Below are positions 41,486 to 50,190 of a stretch of 64,000 bases of DNA, one piece after another; positions within the stretch are counted from its first letter, which is position 1, and every line of letters begins with the position of its first letter. The DNA is from Guopingia tenuis (lineage in GTDB: Bacteria > Bacillota > Clostridia > Christensenellales > Christensenellaceae). The DNA is taken from NCBI RefSeq assembly GCF_014384805.1, contig NZ_JACRSS010000003.1:1-64000 (forward strand), in the 5' to 3' direction. A program made the translations under genes and the position numbers. Below the pieces are notes generated by a model. The model was not told the DNA's origin, did no database searches, and saw only the letters and a program-made list of their open reading frames with translations.

Positions 41486-42913
41486 ATGCTCTCTCATGGC
41501 GTGATTCTCTGCCTGTCCGCCGCCTGCGCCGCCATTCTCTATGGCGTGTTTTGGGCCGTCTTTTCCCGGCCTGTGCCGCTGGCCAGGCATCTGGCGCGCT
41601 TTGCCCTGTTGGCTTATATGCTGGCCCTGTTTGCCCTGGTTCTGAATCCCCAGCCCTCGGTCACTCCCGAGCTCCGGGCCGCCATGACGAATTTTTTTCC
41701 CGGTTTTCAGCTTTCCACAGCCCTTCACAACCGAGATTCCGTCATGCTCCTGCAGATTTTTCTCAATATTCTCGCCTTTGTCCCCTTGGGGCTGCTCCTG
41801 CCCATAGTGTTCCCCCGTCCTTTCCGGCGCCTTCTGCCCACAGCCCTCGCCGGGCTTTTGACCACTGGCCTCATTGAATCCCTTCAATTTTTGTTTCCGG
41901 CGCTGGGGCGCATTTTTGATGTGGACGATATCCTTTGCAATCTTGTGGGCTGCGTCCTGGGCTATCTCCTCTATATTTTTGCGGCCAGCCTGCTGGCTGG
42001 GCGTTCCTGGTGGCAAACCATATGCCCCTATGTCCCCAAAAAGAATACGCGCATTGCCTGTGGCAGTCTGGCGGCTCTGTTTGTCCTTTCCGGCGCCCTG
42101 CTCTATTTTTGGGGCTATGGCGCCGACTGGGATCGCCTGAACGTCGTCAACACCCGTCTATACCGCCCGTCCTCCCTGGTCCTGGCCGGGCCGGAACCGG
42201 CAGAACCGCCCTGTTATGCCTACCAGGGAATCGATCCCGCGCCGGACGAACAGATGGCGGCGCTCAAAGACACTTTTTCCATCGCCGGAGAAACCCGGCG
42301 GCTGGAGGACGGTTCCCTTTATGCCGCAGGGACTGACGGCGACTTGACGCTGAATCCGGCCGATGGCAGTTTTACCTATTCCCGCGGCAGTTTTCCCCGC
42401 CAGGCGTATGCGCCTCTGGCTCCCCAGAGCGCCATGCGCCAGGCACGCCTGATTTTGCAGCAATATGGCCTCTATCAGGAGGGACTGCAAGGGGAAATCG
42501 CCTTTCCCGTATCCCTCTCCTCCGGCGAAGCGGGGGAGGAAACCTTGACTGTCGGCCAGACCGTCACCTTCTCCTTTCCTCCTTCCTATCTTTCAGCGGA
42601 AGGAGAAATCACGGTTTCCTATGGCCAGAATGGCCTTGTAAAAATTCATAGCAGTATCCGGCGTTATGAAAAACAGGGAGAGCTTTCTCTGCACCCCCTT
42701 GCAGACTGCCTTTCCTCCCCTGCCTCCCTGCAGATTTCCTCTCTTGACACTAATGGCCTTTCCCATCCGGATGTTATCGTAATCCAGGAGGCGCGCCTCT
42801 GTTACCGCCGCACAGTTCTTGGCAACCGCCTGCCGGTTTGGAGCTGCACGGGAACCGCGCAGAAGGATGGCCGGGAAACGGCGGCCGCACTGGAATTTCC
42901 CGCCTTTTATTAA
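41486..42913 (+). CDS. VanZ-domain membrane protein with large C-terminal domain
   Basis: The first 180 residues form a VanZ-like domain of about five membrane segments (FLNILAFVPLGLLLPIVF, then GLIESLQFLFPALGRIFDVDDILCNLVGCVLGY). A sixth segment near residues 190-212 is followed by about 260 residues, probably outside the cell, without a family I recognise; it contains repeated YSRG/YGLYQEG-type strands and ends LEFPAFY. VanZ confers low-level teicoplanin resistance in Enterococcus, but most homologues are uncharacterised. GGGGG precedes ATG 41486 and the gene stands alone. Confidence 0.8.
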   Translation: MLSHGVILCLSAACAAILYGVFWAVFSRPVPLARHLARFALLAYMLALFALVLNPQPSVTPELRAAMTNFFPGFQLSTALHNRDSVMLLQIFLNILAFVPLGLLLPIVFPRPFRRLLPTALAGLLTTGLIESLQFLFPALGRIFDVDDILCNLVGCVLGYLLYIFAASLLAGRSWWQTICPYVPKKNTRIACGSLAALFVLSGALLYFWGYGADWDRLNVVNTRLYRPSSLVLAGPEPAEPPCYAYQGIDPAPDEQMAALKDTFSIAGETRRLEDGSLYAAGTDGDLTLNPADGSFTYSRGSFPRQAYAPLAPQSAMRQARLILQQYGLYQEGLQGEIAFPVSLSSGEAGEETLTVGQTVTFSFPPSYLSAEGEITVSYGQNGLVKIHSSIRRYEKQGELSLHPLADCLSSPASLQISSLDTNGLSHPDVIVIQEARLCYRRTVLGNRLPVWSCTGTAQKDGRETAAALEFPAFY

Positions 42914-43013
42914 GGGAAAGCCGTCCGTTCCCAGTTTTCCCGGCTTTCTGTTTCCGGGTTTCTTTATTGTTTGCTATAATAATTTTCTCCATTTAGTGAT
43001 AGGCGGCGATGAT

Positions 43014-43037
43014 CTGCCGGTTTATGGAAACCGGCAG
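43014..43037. repeat. Perfect 10-bp hairpin
   Basis: CTGCCGGTTT and AAACCGGCAG pair around ATGG. It is not followed by a T-run on either strand; it stands beside the tetR terminator. Confidence 0.6.
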
Positions 43038-43064
43038 AAAAATACCGCCGGTTTTTTCCGGCGG
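43037..43064 (-). terminator. Terminator of tetR
   Basis: CCGCCGG and CCGGCGG pair around six bases, followed by TATTTTTC on the minus strand. Confidence 0.75.
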
Positions 43065-43105
43065 CATTCTCCGATTCTTCAAATAGAAAGATGAAAAAGA
43101 TGATT

Positions 43106-43729
43106 TCACGGCTTGGATAAAACCAGCCCTATGGTGGTGTCCATATATTTCAGCAGAAGATCCTTGGGGATTTCCTTTTCGGTATAGCTCACATTCATGA
43201 AATCCGAAAGCTGGCGGAGCATATCCGCATCCAGCATACAGAACAAAAACGGCGGCACCAGGGAACAGATGAACATGAGATAGCGGCAGAACACCTCAAA
43301 CTCGTCGGTAATCCCCGTCTCCTCCTGAATAATCCGCGAGCACAGCTGAATGTAAGGATTTTTGCGGTCCACAATATGCTTGAGCAGAAGCAGGTTGTGC
43401 TCGTTGTTGATGCCCAGAATTGTATAAAAATATTTGATGGTTCCCGGGTTTTTCACGAAATATTCCGTGAGCGCATAAAGCACCTTTTTCAGCTTTTCCC
43501 TTCCGGGAAGCTCTTCCTTCTCAATGGGCGCGATGAGATCGTTGATAGCCGCGATCAGGTATTTTTCCACTTCCGCCATCAGGTTTTCCTTGCTCCCGAA
43601 ATAGTAGTTCACAGACGCCACGTTGATACCGGCCGCCTGCGCCAGTTCCCGGATAACAATTTCGCCCTTTTGGTTATAGATCTCAACGGCTTTTTCCAAG
43701 ATCCACTTTTGCTTTTCCGAATTTACCAT
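43106..43729 (-). CDS. TetR-family transcription regulator
   Basis: The 207-residue protein has an N-terminal TetR DNA-binding domain (KQKWILEKAVEIYNQKG, then IRELAQAAGINVASVNYYFGSKENLMAEV, residues about 5-55) and a larger helical ligand-binding part. AAAGGAGAGG precedes ATG 43729. It follows the ABC transporter genes on the same strand, and two dyads cover the transporter promoter, so it is the likely local repressor of that exporter. A 13-bp dyad also lies just upstream of its own ribosome-binding site. Confidence 0.88.
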   Translation of the reverse strand: MVNSEKQKWILEKAVEIYNQKGEIVIRELAQAAGINVASVNYYFGSKENLMAEVEKYLIAAINDLIAPIEKEELPGREKLKKVLYALTEYFVKNPGTIKYFYTILGINNEHNLLLLKHIVDRKNPYIQLCSRIIQEETGITDEFEVFCRYLMFICSLVPPFLFCMLDADMLRQLSDFMNVSYTEKEIPKDLLLKYMDTTIGLVLSKP

Positions 43730-43756
43730 TTTCCTCTCCTTTCCACGTTATTTTTC

Positions 43757-43783
43757 CCACCGCAGGCAGGCTGCCTGCGGTGG
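43757..43783. repeat. 13-bp inverted repeat before tetR
   Basis: CCACCGCAGGCAG and CTGCCTGCGGTGG form a perfect palindrome with one central base, 28 nt before the tetR start. No T-run follows on the transcribed strand, so it is either an operator or an mRNA processing hairpin between permease and tetR. Confidence 0.65.
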
Positions 43784-43835
43784 CTTCCCCTTTTTTATCA
43801 GTATACCACACTTTCCGGATTCCGGCACTTTTTTC

Positions 43836-46800
43836 CTATTCTACGGATTTCATGCTTTCCGCCATGTTCAGGCGGCGCAGCTTGAAGAAAAACAGTCCGT
43901 TGACCAGGAAAGTGAAAGCCAGGGTCAGCCCGGCAGAGAACACGTAGCTCCAAACGTCGGTTTCCGGGGCAAACATCATGCTCTCCAGCTCGGCCACTGA
44001 TAGAATGAAATTTTTAAGGAAGGTTCCCAGAACCAGGCCTACGGCAATGCCAATCACGGTACAGAGGATATTTTCCCGGTAGACGTAGGCCGCTGTCTCC
44101 CCCTCCCGGAAGCCCAGAACCTTGATGGTGGCCAGCTCCCTCGTCCGCTCGGCAATGTTGATATTCATGAGATTATAAAGCACCACTACCGCCAAAGCCC
44201 CGGCGGACAATATAATCACCAGCACAATGATGCTCAGGTTCCCCATGGAATCCTCCATGGTCTTTTGCTGTTCCTGGGTAAGGGACACGGCCAGCACGGC
44301 CGGTTCCTGCACCAGCCGCTCCGAAACCGCATCCCGGTCATCCTCGGAAGCCAGCGTAAAGAAAACGGCGTTTTCTTCCATGGCCTTTCCGGCGGCCTGG
44401 GCATATGCTTCCGGCGTGACATAGACAAAATGCTGGGTGTAGTTTTCCGTGATGCCGCCTACCCTAAGCGTCATTTCCTCATCTCCCATGCGAAGGGCAA
44501 AGGCGTCCCCTACCTCCAGCTCCAGCCGGTTAGCCAGCTTTTCACTCACAACGGTTCCCGCCGCCGCAAGATCGATCTGCTGTTTTCCCTCCCGGGTGCG
44601 CAGGCTGATGAACTCTCCTATTTTATCCGGTTCCTCAGGGACAATCAGATTTGCTTCCAGCGTGTTGTCACCCGCTGCGGCTGTCACCGTCTTTTGCAGC
44701 ACGGCCAGATGACCAGAAATGCCTCCTTCCTCCATAGCCGAAAGGAGAGCTTCTTTTTCCTGCCCGCTGGCACCGTCTTTCTCAGCCGCTACGCCGTCAT
44801 AGTGGAAAATCTCCCCAAACTGCCGCGGGATCACGGATGTGATGGAATAGCGCAGGCCGAAACCCGCCAGCATGAGCGCCGTACATCCCGCAATGCCTAC
44901 AATAGTCATCAGAACCCGCTTTTTATAGCGCACAAAATTCCGCAGCGTCACCTTATAGGCAAAAGAGATCCGCTTCCAAAGGCTCCCGAATTTTTCCAAC
45001 AGCATCCGCCTGCCTGCCTTGGGCGCCTTGGGCCGCATCAGGCTGGCCGGGCTTTCCCGCAGCTCCTTGCGGCAGGCGGCAAAGGTGGCCAGCAGAGTCG
45101 CCAATACAGCCGCCGCCGTGCATAGACCCGCATATTCCCAATGGAAGGGCATATGCACCATGGGGAATATGGGGTAGCTGATGGGGAAGGCAGTATAACA
45201 GGCCCACGGAAACACCTTGAATCCGATCAACAGGCCGATTACACTTCCCATAAGGCTGGAAGCAAAGGCATAGACCATGTATTTGCTCACAATCTTTCCC
45301 GTGCCGAAACCAAGGGCCTTCAGCGTTCCAATCTGCGTGCGCCGCTCCTCCACCATGCGTGTCATGGTCGTCAGGCACACCAGCACGGCAATCAGAATGA
45401 AAAATACCGGCAGCACCAGAGAAATTTTATCGATGCTTTCCGCATTTTCTCCATATTCTGTATATCCTGGATAGTCCGCCCGAGATAGTACATACCATTC
45501 CGGCGTCTCCAGGTCTGCCAGCTCCTGCTCCGCATCGGCAATTTCCTGCCGTGCATCTGCCAGCTCCTGCTCTGCCTTGGCCTTTTCCTCCTGATATTCT
45601 GCCTCTCCAGAGGTATATTCCTCTTTGCCCCGGGCCAGCTCGGCCTCCGCTTCCGCCAGCTTCTGTTTTCCCTGGGCAATACCATCCCTCAGGGCCTTTT
45701 CATTTTTCTCCAGCTCACTTTTTCCGCTGTCCAACTGGCTGCGCATAGAGGCCAGAGCATCCTCCATCTGCTTCAGCCCCGCTTCAGCCTTCTCAATTTC
45801 CGCCATGCCTGCGTCATATTGCTCCTGCATAGCTGCCAGCTGGGCCTTCATTTGCGGCAATTCCGGCGCTTCGGGAGAAGCTTCCTCCAGTGCGGCAATT
45901 TGCACGGAAAGGCTGTCCATCTGCCCTTTCAGCTCCTCTAAAGCGGCTTTGCTCTCCGGCAGACTGGCGTCTGCCTGCGCCTTATTCGTTTCATAGGCGG
46001 CCTGCAGCTCCTCATACTGCCTTTCGCCCGCCTCCAATTCTTTGCGTGCGCTGTCAATCTGCGCCTGCCCGTCCTTTTCCTGTTTTTCCAGAGCCGCCCG
46101 TCCGTCAGCCAGCTCTTTTTCTCCCTTTTCAAGCTCTGCCTTGGCGTCGTCCAACTCCTTTTGCGCCTTTGCCAGTTCTTCGTTCATCTCGGCTTCGCCA
46201 TCGGCCAATTCCTGTTTGGCATCGGCAATCTCGGTGTTGGCCTCCTCCCGAATCTCTTCCAGGCGCAGCGCGCCGCGCTGTGCTGCAAAGGCTTCCAGCT
46301 CCTTCTGTTTTGCCGCAATCGTGTCGTCATATTCCGCGGTATACGCCGCCAGGTTCTGGGTTTCCCGCAAAGTAATATAGGCGTCGGTATAGACCTCCAA
46401 AGCAAAATCCGAAGTGGGGATCACGGCCACGCATTCCACGCTGCCCGAACCGATATTGGCCGTCCCCCGGCCTTCGCCGGGATAGAGGGGAGACTCCACA
46501 ATTCCCACCACCCGCACCCTCTCAACTTTGAGAGTATCCGAAAGGGGATCGTCATTTCCGGACGCCAGTTCTATCTCGTCGCCAACAGCAATATTCTGGG
46601 CCGCTCCCACTCGCTCAATGGCAATCTCTCCTGAAGCCTGAGGCAGCCGTCCTTCCTTGACCGTAAAAGAGTTCAGCGGGCCGTCAAATGCCATCAGCTT
46701 CAAGACAAAGTCCCCCGAGCCCGTGTTGGCCAAGACATCCGCGCTGTAACCGGGCATGACCTGCGCCACGTCCTCCCGCGCCTCCAGCGCGGCGATATCC

Positions 46801-47009
46801 TCTTCCGTCACGCCATAGGTCGAAGCCAGACGAAAATCCATCAGGCCATGTTCCTTATAAAAGGAATCCGCCGTCTCCTTGAGATCCGAACAAGCCACCT
46901 TGATTCCGGCAAAAAAGCCGGTTCCCAGGGCGATAATCGCCAGAATCGCCAGGAATCGGCCCCGTGTTTTCCATATTTCCCGAAAGATATCCTTCCAATA
47001 GGTTTTCAT
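43836..47009 (-). CDS. FtsX-family ABC permease with long coiled-coil insert
   Basis: The 1057-residue permease has an N-terminal membrane segment (residues 14-32), an extracellular MacB-like periplasmic core domain, then about 265 residues (roughly 245-510) of Glu/Lys/Ala coiled coil with a repeated ELADG-x-A-x-LEK pattern, followed by two FtsX domains (about 525-650 and 930-1040; KISLVLPVFFILIAVLVCLTTMTRMVEERRTQIGTLKALGF and NLSIIVLVIILSAGALAVVVLYNLMNINIAERTRELATIKVLGF). Such permeases work with a MacB-type ATPase in export or mechanical signalling, not import. It lies 9 nt after its ATPase gene. Confidence 0.9.
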   Translation of the reverse strand: MKTYWKDIFREIWKTRGRFLAILAIIALGTGFFAGIKVACSDLKETADSFYKEHGLMDFRLASTYGVTEEDIAALEAREDVAQVMPGYSADVLANTGSGDFVLKLMAFDGPLNSFTVKEGRLPQASGEIAIERVGAAQNIAVGDEIELASGNDDPLSDTLKVERVRVVGIVESPLYPGEGRGTANIGSGSVECVAVIPTSDFALEVYTDAYITLRETQNLAAYTAEYDDTIAAKQKELEAFAAQRGALRLEEIREEANTEIADAKQELADGEAEMNEELAKAQKELDDAKAELEKGEKELADGRAALEKQEKDGQAQIDSARKELEAGERQYEELQAAYETNKAQADASLPESKAALEELKGQMDSLSVQIAALEEASPEAPELPQMKAQLAAMQEQYDAGMAEIEKAEAGLKQMEDALASMRSQLDSGKSELEKNEKALRDGIAQGKQKLAEAEAELARGKEEYTSGEAEYQEEKAKAEQELADARQEIADAEQELADLETPEWYVLSRADYPGYTEYGENAESIDKISLVLPVFFILIAVLVCLTTMTRMVEERRTQIGTLKALGFGTGKIVSKYMVYAFASSLMGSVIGLLIGFKVFPWACYTAFPISYPIFPMVHMPFHWEYAGLCTAAAVLATLLATFAACRKELRESPASLMRPKAPKAGRRMLLEKFGSLWKRISFAYKVTLRNFVRYKKRVLMTIVGIAGCTALMLAGFGLRYSITSVIPRQFGEIFHYDGVAAEKDGASGQEKEALLSAMEEGGISGHLAVLQKTVTAAAGDNTLEANLIVPEEPDKIGEFISLRTREGKQQIDLAAAGTVVSEKLANRLELEVGDAFALRMGDEEMTLRVGGITENYTQHFVYVTPEAYAQAAGKAMEENAVFFTLASEDDRDAVSERLVQEPAVLAVSLTQEQQKTMEDSMGNLSIIVLVIILSAGALAVVVLYNLMNINIAERTRELATIKVLGFREGETAAYVYRENILCTVIGIAVGLVLGTFLKNFILSVAELESMMFAPETDVWSYVFSAGLTLAFTFLVNGLFFFKLRRLNMAESMKSVE

Positions 47010-47018
47010 AACTTTTCC

Positions 47019-47723
47019 CTACCATTCAATTTCGCTGACAGGAAGCGGATGTTCGTTGGTGGTGATGCTGTCGGCCCGTCCGTTGCGCATGCGGATCACC
47101 CGGTTGGCCATGGGCACAATCGCCTGGTTATGGGTGACCACCACCACGGTCATTCCCGTGAGAACGCATGTATCCTGCAAGAGCTTCAAAACCGCCTTGC
47201 CCGTGTTATAGTCCAGGGCTCCGGTGGGTTCGTCGCAGAGCAGGAGCTTGGGATTTTTCGCCAGCGCCCGGGCGATGGAAACCCGCTGCTGCTCCCCGCC
47301 GGAAAGCTGGGCCGGAAAGTTCTGCATCCGTTCCTCCAGCCCCACCTGGGCCAGCACTTTTTCCACATCCATGGAATTCTTGCTGATCTCTGCCGCCAGC
47401 TCCACGTTTTCCTTGGCCGTCAAATTGGGGATCAGGTTATAGAACTGAAAGATGAAGCCGATGTCATAGCGGCGGTATTCCGTGAGCTGCCGCCGGTTAT
47501 AGCGGCTGATATCCGCCCCGTCCACTAAAATTTTGCCGGAATCGCAGCTGTCCATGCCGCCCAGCATGTTGAGCACCGTGGTTTTTCCCGCGCCGCTGGC
47601 CCCCACGATCACCACGAATTCGCCTTTTTTTATGGAAAACGACACCCCGTTGGACGCTGGAATGACGACTTCTCCCATTTTATATTCCTTTTTCACATTT
47701 TCCATTGCGATATAGTCTTGCAT
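47019..47723 (-). CDS. MacB/LolD-type ABC transporter ATPase
   Basis: The 234-residue ATPase has Walker A VGASGAGKTTVLN, the Q-loop IFQFYNLIPNLTAKENVELA, the signature LSGGEQQRVSIARALA and Walker B LLLCDEPTGALD followed by a His switch VVVVTHN. This is the LolD/MacB branch that energises FtsX-type permeases. ATG 47723 follows GGAGG; an in-frame upstream ATG at 47741 has no site. It is the first gene of the ATPase-permease-TetR unit. Confidence 0.94.
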   Translation of the reverse strand: MQDYIAMENVKKEYKMGEVVIPASNGVSFSIKKGEFVVIVGASGAGKTTVLNMLGGMDSCDSGKILVDGADISRYNRRQLTEYRRYDIGFIFQFYNLIPNLTAKENVELAAEISKNSMDVEKVLAQVGLEERMQNFPAQLSGGEQQRVSIARALAKNPKLLLCDEPTGALDYNTGKAVLKLLQDTCVLTGMTVVVVTHNQAIVPMANRVIRMRNGRADSITTNEHPLPVSEIEW

Positions 47724-47743
47724 TTTTCGCCTCCGAAACATCC

Positions 47744-47784
47744 GTTTGAAATTAAAGTTTCAAACATTTGTTTAAAACAAGTGT
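47744..47784 (-). promoter_or_regulatory. ABC operon promoter overlapped by two dyads (TetR operator candidates)
   Basis: TTGTTT (47780-47775), an 18-nt spacer and TTTAAT (47756-47751) on the minus strand. GTTTGAAA-N6-TTTCAAAC (47744-47765) is a perfect dyad over the -10 region and ACATTTGTTT with AAACAAGTGT (47764-47784) is a near-perfect one over the -35, as expected for repression by the downstream TetR protein. Confidence 0.7.
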
Positions 47785-47879
47785 ATCATTCCCCTATGAC
47801 CATTGCAATATCCTATTCCCAGTGTTCACAATTTGTTTCTACTTTTTCCAAATTCTCTCCATATATGTGCCGCCGTCTG

Positions 47880-47908
47880 CTGACAAATCCCGGAAAAAAG
47901 AGTATACT
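47880..47908 (+). promoter_or_regulatory. Promoter of the VOC gene
   Basis: CTGACA (47880-47885), a 17-nt spacer and TATACT (47903-47908). Confidence 0.65.
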
Positions 47909-47958
47909 TAAAAAAACGGCTTGTAAAAAAGCGCATAAAAGGAAAGGGAGAATTTGCC

Positions 47959-48357
47959 ATGAATATCAGCGAAACAGTCACGGGATTGCAGCATATCGGA
48001 ATCCCCACCAACGACATTGAAAAAACCATCGCCTTCTATAACAGCCTGGGCTTTCAGACCATCTACCGCACGGTCAATAAGGCGGCAAACCCGCCCGAGC
48101 CTGTGGCTTTTATGGAGCTGAAGGGCGTGGTTGTGGAAACCTGGCAGAATGGCGCGGCTCCGGGCGTGAACGGCGCCATCGACCATATCGCTCTCAATGT
48201 GACGGATATCGAAGCGGCCTATGCCGCCGCCCAGGCAGGCGGATATGAGATCCTCACGGACGGCATCCTGTTCCTGGATTTCTGGGAGAACGGCGTCAAA
48301 TATTTCTCCATCGCCGGGCCCAATGGGGAAACGCTGGAATTCAACCAGAAGCTGTAA
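47959..48357 (+). CDS. VOC-superfamily (glyoxalase-like) protein
   Basis: The 132-residue protein has the paired beta-alpha-beta-beta-beta VOC modules: GLQHIGIPTNDIEKTIAFYNSLGFQTIYR and IDHIALNVTDIEAAYAAAQAGGYEILTDG, ending IAGPNGETLEFNQKL. Metal ligands of the fold (His in LQHIGI, Glu near TLEFNQ) are present. Members include glyoxalase I, dioxygenases and resistance proteins; the substrate is not clear here. AGGGAG precedes ATG 47959 and a strong terminator follows. Confidence 0.88.
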   Translation: MNISETVTGLQHIGIPTNDIEKTIAFYNSLGFQTIYRTVNKAANPPEPVAFMELKGVVVETWQNGAAPGVNGAIDHIALNVTDIEAAYAAAQAGGYEILTDGILFLDFWENGVKYFSIAGPNGETLEFNQKL

Positions 48358-48374
48358 TTTCTATTAAAACAGAC

Positions 48375-48407
48375 AAAAAACGGTGCATTTCCTATGCACC
48401 GTTTTTT
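48375..48407. terminator. Bidirectional terminator after the VOC gene
   Basis: AAAAAACGGTGCAT and ATGCACCGTTTTTT pair around a 5-nt loop, with Ts in both directions. Confidence 0.92.
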
Positions 48408-48527
48408 ACTGTTCTATTTTTTTATCATAAGATTGGCGCCTGGCCGCCATTCAAATAAAGAGGTGTGCTCACGGCGCACATACTGCCCTCCCAAAATCCT
48501 TTGCCGCGGCCCCAGGCCGGACTCTCC

Positions 48528-49061
48528 TTACAGGGATTTGCCCAGCCGGTATGCTTCCCCGGGATATGCAGTGGCTTTTGTCATGGCGACGCTTCCGCAT
48601 CCCATGCCCAGCACCTCTCCCCGGTTATCAAAATGCAGATACCGGCACAGCGTCTCATAATGGGCCTGAATATCCTTCATCGTCCAGTCATTGCTGTCCC
48701 ATGCCGCCACGATCATCGCTGTTTTCATCCCCCGGGCGGATAATTCCCCATTAAAGGCATAAAAACGGTCAATGACCTTTTTTAATTGGGCAGACATCCC
48801 AAAATAATAGAGCGGGGTTACAAAAACCATCATATCGGCCTTTGCAATCTCTTCCCGGAGCTTTCCCATGTCGTCCTTCTGCACGCAGGGGCCGTCCATG
48901 CCGCAGGCCCCGCATCCCAGGCAGGGAGCAATCCGCGCATGTCCCGCATCAAACACCGCCGTTTCGTGCCCCGCCGCTCTCGCTCCTTCCATGAAACGCT
49001 CGGCCAGCAGGTTGGATGATCCTTTTTTATGCGGGCTGCTCTCGATCACTACGATCCGCAT
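48528..49061 (-). CDS. NADPH-dependent FMN reductase-like flavoprotein
   Basis: The 177-residue protein is a flavodoxin-fold FMN reductase: the phosphate loop ESSPHKKGSSNLLAE, a cysteine cluster CLGCGACGMDGPCVQKDDM as in iron-sulfur flavoproteins, and FVTPLYYFGMSAQLKKVIDRFY. It ends the minus-strand series cupin-flavodoxin-reductase. GGAG precedes ATG 49061. It probably reduces quinone-like or metal substrates; the exact one is unknown. Confidence 0.85.
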   Translation of the reverse strand: MRIVVIESSPHKKGSSNLLAERFMEGARAAGHETAVFDAGHARIAPCLGCGACGMDGPCVQKDDMGKLREEIAKADMMVFVTPLYYFGMSAQLKKVIDRFYAFNGELSARGMKTAMIVAAWDSNDWTMKDIQAHYETLCRYLHFDNRGEVLGMGCGSVAMTKATAYPGEAYRLGKSL

Positions 49062-49114
49062 ATTTTTCTCCTTTTCTTTAATCTTCTTTCCTGTTCACGC
49101 GTCTCCGCATGCCC

Positions 49115-49591
49115 TCAGGAAAGGCTGGAAACCCATTCCTCCATCTCCTTTTCGGATGTGCGGTTGAGCATTTTTCCCGGAAGCCACTTCGCGGTGTCCG
49201 AGCAAAGCGGCTTTAAAACCTCCGCCGTTCTCCCAAAACCGCTGCCGCCGGATGTCGCAAAGGGAACGATGGTCTTTCCAGAAAAGTCATAGCTTTCCAG
49301 AAACGTATCGATAATGGTGGGGGCAACATACCACCAGATGGGAAAGCCCAAAAATACCGTATCGTATTCTTCCATATTTTCCATCCGTTCTGCGATTTCC
49401 GGCCGGGAATCCGGGTTCCCCATTTCCACCGAGCTGCGGCTTTTTTTATTCGTCCAGTCCAGATCAGCCTGGCTATACGGCACGGCAGGTTTGATTTCAA
49501 ACAGATCCGCACCGGCGGCCTTTGCCAGCCGTTCAGCAGCGCGCTTTGTCACACCGCTGGCAGAAAAATAAGCAACTACCTTCTTTTTCAT
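49115..49591 (-). CDS. Flavodoxin
   Basis: The 158-residue flavodoxin carries the FMN phosphate loop AYFSASGVTKRAAERLA, the conserved FLGFPIWWYVAPTIIDTFLESYDFSGKTIVPFATSGGSG segment binding the isoalloxazine ring, and no extra domains. AGGAGG precedes ATG 49591, 12 nt after the cupin gene, so they are cotranscribed. It resembles the periplasmic flavodoxin at 50.2 kb in the same block but lacks its signal peptide. Confidence 0.92.
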   Translation of the reverse strand: MKKKVVAYFSASGVTKRAAERLAKAAGADLFEIKPAVPYSQADLDWTNKKSRSSVEMGNPDSRPEIAERMENMEEYDTVFLGFPIWWYVAPTIIDTFLESYDFSGKTIVPFATSGGSGFGRTAEVLKPLCSDTAKWLPGKMLNRTSEKEMEEWVSSLS

Positions 49592-49603
49592 TGATATTCC
49601 TCC

Positions 49604-50035
49604 TTAAAGCTCCTGATATTCCTTATCCGCAACAGGCTCCAGCCATTGGGTGGAAGTCTCTTCTCCCGGAACCTCCATGGCGATATGGCTGAACCAGGAA
49701 TCCGCCTTTGCGCCGTGCCAATGCTTCACATTTGCCGGAATCACGATCACGCGCCCCGGCTCCAATGCCACTGCCGCCTTTCCTTCTTCCTGATACCATC
49801 CTTCCCCCGCCGTGCAGATCAGAATCTGCCCGCCTCCGCTTTTCGCATGGTGAACATGCCAGTTGTTCCGGCATCCCGGCTCAAAGGTCACATTGGAAAG
49901 ATGAAGGCCCGCCTCCGGTCCTGTCAGCGGGTTTAAGAAGGATTGGCCGGTGAAATACGCCGCATAGGCGTCGTTGGGCTGGCCCATGCCGAATACATTG
50001 ACTTCTTCAAACTGCTTTGCATCCTGAAATTTCAT
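49604..50035 (-). CDS. Cupin-domain protein
   Basis: The 143-residue protein has a single cupin barrel: LSNVTFEPGCRNNWHVHHAKSGGGQILICTAGEGWYQEEGK with the metal-binding His-X-His and Glu/Gln, then VIVIPANVKHWHGAKADSWFSHIAMEV with the last His. Such small cupins next to flavodoxins and LysR/MerR regulators are frequent in Firmicutes, often called carboxymuconolactone or quercetinase-like without proof. The start is ATG 50035 with GGAG upstream. Function not assigned. Confidence 0.88.
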   Translation of the reverse strand: MKFQDAKQFEEVNVFGMGQPNDAYAAYFTGQSFLNPLTGPEAGLHLSNVTFEPGCRNNWHVHHAKSGGGQILICTAGEGWYQEEGKAAVALEPGRVIVIPANVKHWHGAKADSWFSHIAMEVPGEETSTQWLEPVADKEYQEL

Positions 50036-50190
50036 TTTTAAAATCTCCTTTCCCATCTGTCGCAGTGCCGCTTGGTTTTTATGGGCACTCCAGCCGCCCA
50101 GGCGCGCCCGGCGGCAGTCCGCGCAAAAACTGCGGTTCCTTTTGATCGTCCCTTGATATGTTGTTTCCTGCCTATATATTTCTCTGCTTT

